A stretch of 64,000 nucleotides of DNA from Clostridiales bacterium (GTDB lineage Bacteria; Bacillota; Clostridia; Lachnospirales; Lachnospiraceae), in the NCBI GenBank assembly GCA_019420275.1, contig JAHZHN010000004.1, positions 124,001 to 188,000 of the forward strand, written 5' to 3'. Positions within the stretch are counted from its first letter, which is position 1; each line of letters starts with the position of its first letter. Shown here piece by piece: positions 53,726 through 61,366 of the stretch. The translations under genes and the position numbers were made by a program. The notes under the pieces are model-generated. The model made no database searches, had not been told where the DNA came from, and was given only the letters and a program-made list of their open reading frames with translations.

Positions 53726-56700
53726 ATGCTGAATTCATTATTTATTGGAAACCAGGATGGAGGAATTATCAACACAATCACACAGGCACCGCAGTCAGAT
53801 GAACCGGTTGTAATTGTAGGACTGGGAGGAACCGGGGTGGATGCTGTTACCCGTTTAAAAACCAAGCTGCACAGGCAGATTCAGCCGGATAATAAGGATG
53901 CGGTAGAGTCCAAAGGAGAAGAACCGAGATATGATCATATTAAATTCCTTGGGATTGATGCGGATAAGGGATGGCTGGAAAGTTCCGGCCTGACCCAGGG
54001 AGAGACACTGAATATTCAAAATTATGGATATAATGTAATCTTTTCTCCGGAAAAGTTAGATGCTTTGAAAAGGCAAAAAGAGATGCAGTGGATGAGCATT
54101 GATTATATGTCAGATCATCTGCCGCCGGCACCCGATGGGGCTGGTGCATACCGTCAGTTTGGACGGTGGCTGACAATCTCAAGTGCAAATACCATCAAAA
54201 CGAAATTAACACAGGTCATTACGCAGGCGTGTTCTGGCAGAAATAGTGGTGACCTGATTGTCCATATTATTTCCGGTATTTCCGGAGGAATGGGTGCGGG
54301 ATCGTTTGTGGATATTTGTTACATAGCACAGGATGTGCTCCATGGATTGGGATTTAGTGCGGCAAAAGTATTCGGATATTTTGTCCTGCCGGATGCAATC
54401 ATCTCGAAAGATGGAATCATTGGAGATCCTGTCAAAACAGCAGCAAACCAGAAAAATGGGATGGCATCTTTACTGGAAATTGAACATTTGATGAATCTGA
54501 AAGATTCGAATGAGTGGTTTGAACAGGATTATGGTTCTTTCAAAATTCGTACTCAAAAAAAACTGGTGGATATGTGTCATTTTGTTTCAGCAACAAATAT
54601 GAAAGGAGTGCCTGTTCCCAACGGATATGAATACGCTCTAAATGTGATCGGGGATTATATTCTGGCATTTATTTCCAAAGAACAAGTTGCAAATGGTGCT
54701 AAGTCGATCACAATGACAGGCAATCTCACGAATATAGACGCACATGTTAATGCTATTAATCCTACGAATCATGGATATTCTCAAAATTATCATATCATTG
54801 GATCTGCCAATGCAGAGATCCCTACGGCACAGATGGCAACCTATCTGGCTTCCCAGCTTTTTGAGAAGCTGACGATCAGTCTGCAAATGCCAAATAATCT
54901 TCAGATTGGACAGGAATTCGCAGATTACTTGAAACTGTCAACTAGTTACTTCAAGCAGCTGGAAAATCAAATGGCACAGGGGACAGCGTGGGAACCGATC
55001 ACGGTTCAGCTGGTGAAACAGTATTTCAATCAGATCAAGGCACATATGAATGACAATATCCTACCGGCGGCAATGCTGAATCCAACAGAGTTTTCCCTGA
55101 AACAGCGAAGAGGACAGATGCTCCAGAATAGAGAGACAATGGAGAAGAAAGTAGAGCAGTATGTCTATCAGGCAGGAGCTAAATCAATTCCTGGCATGGC
55201 TCTGAACAAGCTGATCGAGATAGCGGAGGATCCAGCCAAAGGACCGATCTATGCCTATGGGATGATGAACAAGACAGGGGCAGATATCTTTCATTATCTG
55301 GATGGCAGGAAGAAATATTGTGCCCAGATGAGACAGGATGCCAGGAACAACGAAGCTTCGTTTACCAATCGAGAGCCCGCCGCAAAACGTGAACTTGGAA
55401 ACTCTAATTTACTTAACAAGAAAGAAAAAATCCGAATGTACGCAGAGACATTGAACAGTATTTATTACTGGCAGGCGCAGGGGGATCTGTTTGAGGAGAT
55501 GGAGATCCTAATGGCTGATTTGATTAATACGTTCCGGGAAATGAATCAGGAATATTTAAAGCCATTACATGATATCACACAGGACTTGATAGAAACTTTT
55601 CAGGCAAACAGCAATTACTTCCAGCTTGGGAAAGGAGATCAGTCCCAGGATGGATTTACCAAACAGCTTGTGAAATTTTCCCATATCCAGCCGGAATTGG
55701 ATACTGAAATTGTGAAACTTGATCCAAGGATCGAAACAGAGGGAATCCTTAAGATCCTGACAGACAATCCGGATATTTGGATGGGAAGAGAAGAATTGAA
55801 ACTGAAGGCAAAGATATCAGAGTATATCCTGACGAAGTTTTATCCGATCCTTTCCGGGAGCCTGGAAAGCTTTCTGCGGAAAGACCTGAAGATGCAGGCG
55901 GCAGCTAATAGCGCGTTTGTAAATGCTATTGAAGCAAATATCATTGTACCATTTGTAAATACAGCAGCGCCAGTTTTCTGGACAAATGATCCGATGGTCA
56001 ATAGTAATACTATGACAGCGCATAGAACGATTCTTACAGTGCCAAGCGCAGCAAACTGTGTGTGTCAAGCAGCTAATAATTACAAAGAAAGTAATGAAAA
56101 TATTGAAATTAGGCAGTCGCTGATCAATGATCGTATTTATATTTTAAGAACGATAAGTGGTATCCCGATGCATGCATATCAGGGACTGACGCAGTATCTG
56201 GGAGCATATACTGGATATTCGGGTCTGGGCCTGCATTTGTATGAACATGATGTAAACTGGAGAGAAATTCTGACATTCCCATATCCATATAGTAATGTGT
56301 CAAAATATACGAAAAATGCAAAGGAATTATTGAAGCTTTATAAGGATGCGGAAAAGAGAGGAGTCATCTATTATCAGGGAACTAATGCTTATGTAAGACG
56401 CCTGAATGATGCAGAGCCGGAGCAATTAAATGTGGATACGGTTAAGAAAAATGGAAAATTTGATATGGGGCTGGTCAATCAAAGGATCAATGAACTCAAT
56501 GAAATCCTGCAGAATCCTAAAGAGCCACTTCCAGTCAACTCAAAAGGCAATCAGCCGGGAAATACAATCGTAAAGGATAATTTTCTGAGATTTTATGGAA
56601 TCCAGCAGGCTGTAAAAGAAGAAGTAGAAAAATATGATTGTTTAACGCATGCTATTGAAGAAATTAAACAGGCGGTTAAGGAATCGAATAAAAAAGACGC

Positions 56701-57121
56701 TCTTCAGAAAGTATTTTTTGACAGTGTTTTAACAGAAATATTTGAAGATGATGGATTCAATATGGCTTATCAGTATGTTCAGTTTGGAATGCAAAAAACG
56801 GCTGTACTTTGTGACAACAGTATGCCATTTTTCGGACTCAGCAAATATTATCAGGCATTTCAGAGTATGGCAGCATTGGATGACTTTGTCCTGAGCGAGA
56901 TCACAGAAAAGGCAAATACAAAGTTTAATGAAATGAGTACAAAAGATAAAGTAGACAGGATCAATAAACTCATGGGTATGTACAATCCTCAGGTTTTATC
57001 AAGAATTTCAGCTAATTATGAAGGAAAGCAGGAACAGAAGGATATTGACAGTTTCTATGCGGCGTTCATTCAATATCTGGATAATTTGCATATACAGCTG
57101 ATGATGACAGGGGCAGTGTAA
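53726..57121 (+). CDS. giant tubulin-like GTPase-fold protein
   Basis: This 1131-residue protein begins with a nucleotide-binding Rossmann start VVIVGLGGTGVDAVTRL (about 28-44). At about 186-193 it has SGISGGMGAGSFVDI, equivalent to the glycine-rich GTP loop of tubulin/FtsZ (GGGTG[ST]G). This matches the bacterial tubulin-like family (Pfam Tubulin_2 type). The remaining 700 residues are helical with no named domain. ATG 53726 is chosen because AGGGAGG lies upstream. It may polymerise or act as a nucleotide-driven scaffold. A hairpin after its stop separates it from the next gene. Confidence 0.8.
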   Translation: MLNSLFIGNQDGGIINTITQAPQSDEPVVIVGLGGTGVDAVTRLKTKLHRQIQPDNKDAVESKGEEPRYDHIKFLGIDADKGWLESSGLTQGETLNIQNYGYNVIFSPEKLDALKRQKEMQWMSIDYMSDHLPPAPDGAGAYRQFGRWLTISSANTIKTKLTQVITQACSGRNSGDLIVHIISGISGGMGAGSFVDICYIAQDVLHGLGFSAAKVFGYFVLPDAIISKDGIIGDPVKTAANQKNGMASLLEIEHLMNLKDSNEWFEQDYGSFKIRTQKKLVDMCHFVSATNMKGVPVPNGYEYALNVIGDYILAFISKEQVANGAKSITMTGNLTNIDAHVNAINPTNHGYSQNYHIIGSANAEIPTAQMATYLASQLFEKLTISLQMPNNLQIGQEFADYLKLSTSYFKQLENQMAQGTAWEPITVQLVKQYFNQIKAHMNDNILPAAMLNPTEFSLKQRRGQMLQNRETMEKKVEQYVYQAGAKSIPGMALNKLIEIAEDPAKGPIYAYGMMNKTGADIFHYLDGRKKYCAQMRQDARNNEASFTNREPAAKRELGNSNLLNKKEKIRMYAETLNSIYYWQAQGDLFEEMEILMADLINTFREMNQEYLKPLHDITQDLIETFQANSNYFQLGKGDQSQDGFTKQLVKFSHIQPELDTEIVKLDPRIETEGILKILTDNPDIWMGREELKLKAKISEYILTKFYPILSGSLESFLRKDLKMQAAANSAFVNAIEANIIVPFVNTAAPVFWTNDPMVNSNTMTAHRTILTVPSAANCVCQAANNYKESNENIEIRQSLINDRIYILRTISGIPMHAYQGLTQYLGAYTGYSGLGLHLYEHDVNWREILTFPYPYSNVSKYTKNAKELLKLYKDAEKRGVIYYQGTNAYVRRLNDAEPEQLNVDTVKKNGKFDMGLVNQRINELNEILQNPKEPLPVNSKGNQPGNTIVKDNFLRFYGIQQAVKEEVEKYDCLTHAIEEIKQAVKESNKKDALQKVFFDSVLTEIFEDDGFNMAYQYVQFGMQKTAVLCDNSMPFFGLSKYYQAFQSMAALDDFVLSEITEKANTKFNEMSTKDKVDRINKLMGMYNPQVLSRISANYEGKQEQKDIDSFYAAFIQYLDNLHIQLMMTGAV

Positions 57122-57142
57122 GCCTTGATAAGATGGAATAAT

Positions 57143-57180
57143 AAAGGGCTTCCTTTGCCAATAGGCAAAGGAACTCCTTT
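57143..57180 (+). terminator. hairpin inside the operon, partial terminator or attenuator
   Basis: AAAGGGCTTCCTTTGCC pairs imperfectly with GGCAAAGGAACTCCTTT, followed by ATTGTCT rather than a long T run. A -10-like TATAAT (57192-57197) follows. It may reduce read-through and set separate levels for the next genes. Confidence 0.55.
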
Positions 57181-57225
57181 ATTGTCTAACTTATAATTAA
57201 CAAAATGTAAAACAAAGGGGAAATT

Positions 57226-58962
57226 ATGAAAGAAATTATAAACCAATGTATAACAGAAATAAAAGAAAAATCAGAGATACAGGGAAGAGAGGGATATGAT
57301 TTACAGGCACCGAAAAATCCAGCTCTTATTGTTAATTATAATTTAGATAATAAAATGGCAGAAAATTATTTTAATTACTTAAAGCAGCTTTGGCCAAGTG
57401 TTGCACGTAATCTTCCACAGACAGAGAGGAAAGAGAGTTTTGAAGAGATTATAAATGAATTACGTGGCAATCAGTTATTTAGTGATTTTAATGTGATTGG
57501 AGTGCATATTCTGGTAAATCTGACCAGTTGTGATACACAGAATTTAAAAGAGTTTCTGGATAAAAAGTTTTCCGGGCCTGAATATAAGGTCATCCTCCAT
57601 GAGTTTCTGGATTATGAATCATGGGCAGGGATTCCTAAGACAGAAGAAAATCTACTATGGATGCTGAAGGAATACAAAGGAATCCGGTATCAGTTTATTT
57701 ATTCTAATCGGTTGTTTAATGGGGGAATGTGGAGAGGAGAAAATGCGTTAAAGCTTTTGAGACTGGCAGCCAATATAACTGCGATTATGAGCATTGATTC
57801 ACATTTTTTCAATAATGGAGATACTTACACTTTTTCATATAATTTGCTGGAAAAACCAACAAGAAAGATTGTGCAGTTTACAATCCAAAGAATACTTGAG
57901 AGAATGAGTTCTTATACAGATGGACAGGACTTAGATCAGGATATTGCCAAGAGATTTTATGGGATTATGAAACGAGAAGTTGGGTATAGAACAGCAGGCA
58001 GATTGTTTCATGAAAATGATTTTAAATATCTGCCGTCTAACAAGGGCTTTCAAAAGGAGAAAAAGAATGTTGTTAAGAGTGTTGCAGCATTAGAAAAAAA
58101 TTATCCGGTTGCAGCCTCCTGCTATCATGCAATGATAAAGAGCAGAACCAAAGAAATAGCAGGAATCCGAATGCAGGAACCAGATTTTACGCAGGAAATT
58201 AATGATGCATTATCTTACTACAATATCAATAGCTTTTTTGGAAATAATCGAGACAAAGATGATCTGATTCAGCCGCTGAAAGAAAGCTTGATGTATGAAC
58301 AGGATGTTTCAGATGTAGGCAGTTATGAAACAATTTTGGCAAAATATGCGAATCAGAAAATAGAAAATATCATGACACAACAGATTTTCGAATCATTAAA
58401 CGAACAGATTATTCGTAAAGCGGAAAAAGCTGTCAATATCAAAAATTGGATTGCTGATTTAAAAAATGATGATGAACTGCAAATTAATATGATTGAAAGC
58501 GAAGAAAATTTGGTGGAGTATTATGGAAAATTAGTGGATGATTATTGGGCTGGAAATATGAAGAAGATTATTCAGAGACTGGATGAATGTATGACACAGG
58601 GAGAAGTTCTACGGAATGGTTTGTATCCGACGCTGATTGAGTTGTTTCGTAATATTCCGATTTATTATAAGTCTTTTGAAGAAGAGATTGATGAACGTGT
58701 TGGAAAAAACACAGCAAGAAATATGTTTGAGAAGATCAGTGAAGAAGAAAATATCAATAGAAATATTTGCTGTAATATGAAGAATTTACAATTTTCATTA
58801 AATCTATCACATACAAATGAAGTTATTTTACTGATTAATCCGAATTCCAGACTTCTCGAACTGGAGATTACAGACAATTATGAAACATTAAAGTTGAACA
58901 GACAGGATTGTGTGGAACGAATTGATTTTCATGTTTTGTCTTTTAAAGAGGAGGACTCATGA
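57226..58962 (+). CDS. unknown 578-residue protein of the tubulin-like/GTPase cluster
   Basis: The sequence is mostly helical and charged, with no membrane span and no motif I can name. The C-terminal 100 residues look beta-rich (NLQFSLNLSHTNEVILLINP). AAAGGGG precedes the ATG. The following gene overlaps its stop (ATGA), so the two products are likely partners. It could be an adaptor between the tubulin-like protein and the GTPase. Confidence 0.5.
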   Translation: MKEIINQCITEIKEKSEIQGREGYDLQAPKNPALIVNYNLDNKMAENYFNYLKQLWPSVARNLPQTERKESFEEIINELRGNQLFSDFNVIGVHILVNLTSCDTQNLKEFLDKKFSGPEYKVILHEFLDYESWAGIPKTEENLLWMLKEYKGIRYQFIYSNRLFNGGMWRGENALKLLRLAANITAIMSIDSHFFNNGDTYTFSYNLLEKPTRKIVQFTIQRILERMSSYTDGQDLDQDIAKRFYGIMKREVGYRTAGRLFHENDFKYLPSNKGFQKEKKNVVKSVAALEKNYPVAASCYHAMIKSRTKEIAGIRMQEPDFTQEINDALSYYNINSFFGNNRDKDDLIQPLKESLMYEQDVSDVGSYETILAKYANQKIENIMTQQIFESLNEQIIRKAEKAVNIKNWIADLKNDDELQINMIESEENLVEYYGKLVDDYWAGNMKKIIQRLDECMTQGEVLRNGLYPTLIELFRNIPIYYKSFEEEIDERVGKNTARNMFEKISEEENINRNICCNMKNLQFSLNLSHTNEVILLINPNSRLLELEITDNYETLKLNRQDCVERIDFHVLSFKEEDS

Positions 58963-59579
58963 TGGATATTGAATATATAAATCAGCAGAACAGGATAATG
59001 ATTCAGGATGTAAAGATAGTAAATCAAAATTACTGCGTGAATTGGCTTCCTACAGTATATCATCAGGATGTTTTGGTATGTATGAAGTCGTCCTGGGTAC
59101 CTGCTGATGATTTTAATAATTTACTAATTCAGCATAGCGATGAAAGTATATATCAGGAGCAGGAAATATACTGGAAAAAAGTAACGCGGCAGACATCAGT
59201 ACAAGTTCCGGTAACTGTGATTAGAGCACCGATTGATGTAATATTACTGCCGATAAAAAGGAATAAAATATACATTCCGGAAAATCAAGACGCATATAAA
59301 AAATTGCAGAAGACAATTAAAGGAAATATTAAATGTACGAAAAGGATAATACGGTTATGGCGTTCTGTATCGGAAGAACTGATATTTCAAAATATAATGC
59401 TGCCGGTAGAAAATGATGAAGTTGTAGCCGAATATATGATTGATAATTTAAAGTATCCGATAACGAATGAGATGATGGGGAAAAAATTTGAGATACAGCA
59501 TTCTAAAAATGAGGATTGCAGAGTGTATATTGCAAAAGAACTAAGCGATAAATACAATTTGATAATAAGTGAGGAATAA
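58959..59579 (+). CDS. unknown 206-residue protein of the tubulin-like/GTPase cluster
   Basis: The start codon overlaps the preceding stop by four bases and has GAGGAGG upstream; a second ATG follows directly. The product looks beta-rich (VLVCMKSSWVPADDFN, VPVTVIRAPIDVILLPI) without membrane spans or recognised motifs. The GTPase gene begins two bases after it. Function unknown. Confidence 0.55.
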   Translation: MMDIEYINQQNRIMIQDVKIVNQNYCVNWLPTVYHQDVLVCMKSSWVPADDFNNLLIQHSDESIYQEQEIYWKKVTRQTSVQVPVTVIRAPIDVILLPIKRNKIYIPENQDAYKKLQKTIKGNIKCTKRIIRLWRSVSEELIFQNIMLPVENDEVVAEYMIDNLKYPITNEMMGKKFEIQHSKNEDCRVYIAKELSDKYNLIISEE

Positions 59580-59581
59580 GT

Positions 59582-61366
59582 ATGAAAGAATCATGGAATA
59601 GCATTAAATGCCCTTTTTGTTTCAAAAGATTTGCACATAATGAAGTACATTTTCGAATTGCAGAGGGAGCATGTGCTGAGGCAAATGAAAAAATGGAGCA
59701 GGCATCTTCTGATGAGGAAAAACAGAAATATAAAAAATTTGTTATAAGAGATACACTAGATTCGAAATATGAAAAAGTTTGGGGAAAACTTCGTGGAGGA
59801 ACACCGCCGGAAAACGTGGAGAGGCTGTTTTATGTACCATGGGTTGATGAAAATAACAAATATGAAATGATCAATGGAGATTACATTATGGATGAGGATG
59901 GATTTGTAGAGAGTATCGAAGATCAATGCGCTCATCTTTCAAGTCATACAAGGATTTGTCCTCATTGTCATAATAAACTTCCACAGTATTATGGAAAAAA
60001 TCCGCAAAAGTTCATTGCTATTCTTGGTGTATCTGCATCTGGAAAAACTGTTTTTATCAAACAATTGTTACAGAGATTTGGAAGTTCTACACAGGAAGGA
60101 ATTTTGAATCATGTAGATGGATCCTGCATTGGATTAACTTTGCCGGAAGATGATAATTTATATATTACTTTGGGTCAGCCACTTCCAGATTCAACGAGAG
60201 ATTTGAATTTTAAAATACCATATTTTGTTACGATGAATTTTAAAAAGAACAATATGGTTACAACTTACGATTTTGTAATATACGATGTAGCAGGAGAAAC
60301 TCTTGTGAATACAGATTTGAACAAATTTAATTTTTTTGCAGGGTATATCAAAGAATCAGATGCTATTATTACGCTGATAGATCCAATGCAGTTAGTTAGA
60401 AATCCAAAGCCAGAGTATCCTGCCGGAGAAATGATTAAGACGTTATACACAGTGTTCGGTGAACAGGTAAAAGTTCCTATGGCGATAGCCGTTTCTAAAT
60501 CAGATTTGCTGATTTCCAATCCACTGATTAGAGAAACATTAAATCCGGACGGCATGTATTTTAACGAACATTCCATGATTACCAAAAATATTCCATGGGA
60601 TCCAGAAAAAAAATATTTTTATGCCGATGTATATTCAATGTTAAATAGTCAGCTGAAAAAGTTCTTAAAAAACGTGGTGGCGCAATTTTACAGCGATGTT
60701 GAAAATAATGCTCAAAATGCGACCTTTTTTGCAGTATCAGCATTATTTGACGGAGTAGATCAGAAGCTTACGTTTGAGTTATCTTCTAAAGAGGAATGGA
60801 AGAGTGATGATATACAAGAGTATATTGAAAAATTCTCTATTCTGAAGAATAAACTGAAAGATATACAATATGACTTGGAGGATCAGGAAGCAAATCCTGA
60901 CGAGAATATTATTGATACAAACAATATCATTGTTGACAGAACATTTGTTTTTGATCAAAGTGATGAAATGGTACGAAAGTTAGATTTAATTCTTGGACAA
61001 GTATCAATGTTGTCCACTCGGGCTGAAATTCGGGATGCGGTATTTGAACAGTTTCCTGAAGATGAAAAAATTGAGTTGATTGCTTCTGATAAACGTGGTG
61101 ATGAAATTTTATCTGCAAGAGAATTAATTAAATATATTGGTTATCTAAATGAAGAAATGGAAGACTGTATGTTTGATATGTATATGCAGGGATATCCACG
61201 AAGCAATGGAGATTTAAAGTCATTAAGAATTGAAGAGCCGTTTTTCTGGATTTTAAGTGAACTTGATATTATCGGGCGGGGAGACCGTTATGAGCAAAAG
61301 CAGTCTGAACCGAAACCGCGGTCATGGTCATGGAAATTTTGGGGGAAGGGGAAGAATAAAAGATGA
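59582..61366 (+). CDS. zinc-ribbon P-loop GTPase (double-GTPase/DO-GTPase type)
   Basis: This 594-residue protein has two Cys pairs, CPFC (10-13) and CPHC (near 123-126), forming a split zinc ribbon around an N-terminal module. The GTPase core has GVSASGKT (149-156), DVAGE as G3 (235) and SKSD as G4 (305-308). The rest (about 340-594) is helical with a basic tail. It matches the cytosolic GTPases found in conflict and signalling gene clusters together with VWA and GAP1-type proteins. Its stop overlaps the next start by four bases. The substrate specificity for GTP is inferred from SKSD. Confidence 0.8.
   Translation: MKESWNSIKCPFCFKRFAHNEVHFRIAEGACAEANEKMEQASSDEEKQKYKKFVIRDTLDSKYEKVWGKLRGGTPPENVERLFYVPWVDENNKYEMINGDYIMDEDGFVESIEDQCAHLSSHTRICPHCHNKLPQYYGKNPQKFIAILGVSASGKTVFIKQLLQRFGSSTQEGILNHVDGSCIGLTLPEDDNLYITLGQPLPDSTRDLNFKIPYFVTMNFKKNNMVTTYDFVIYDVAGETLVNTDLNKFNFFAGYIKESDAIITLIDPMQLVRNPKPEYPAGEMIKTLYTVFGEQVKVPMAIAVSKSDLLISNPLIRETLNPDGMYFNEHSMITKNIPWDPEKKYFYADVYSMLNSQLKKFLKNVVAQFYSDVENNAQNATFFAVSALFDGVDQKLTFELSSKEEWKSDDIQEYIEKFSILKNKLKDIQYDLEDQEANPDENIIDTNNIIVDRTFVFDQSDEMVRKLDLILGQVSMLSTRAEIRDAVFEQFPEDEKIELIASDKRGDEILSARELIKYIGYLNEEMEDCMFDMYMQGYPRSNGDLKSLRIEEPFFWILSELDIIGRGDRYEQKQSEPKPRSWSWKFWGKGKNKR

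Noticed and set aside
53726..57121. Calling the giant protein a plasmid-segregation tubulin (TubZ/RepX)
   Set aside because: It is more than twice as long, lacks the canonical GGGTG[ST]G loop, and has no centromere-like repeats or small DNA-binding partner beside it.
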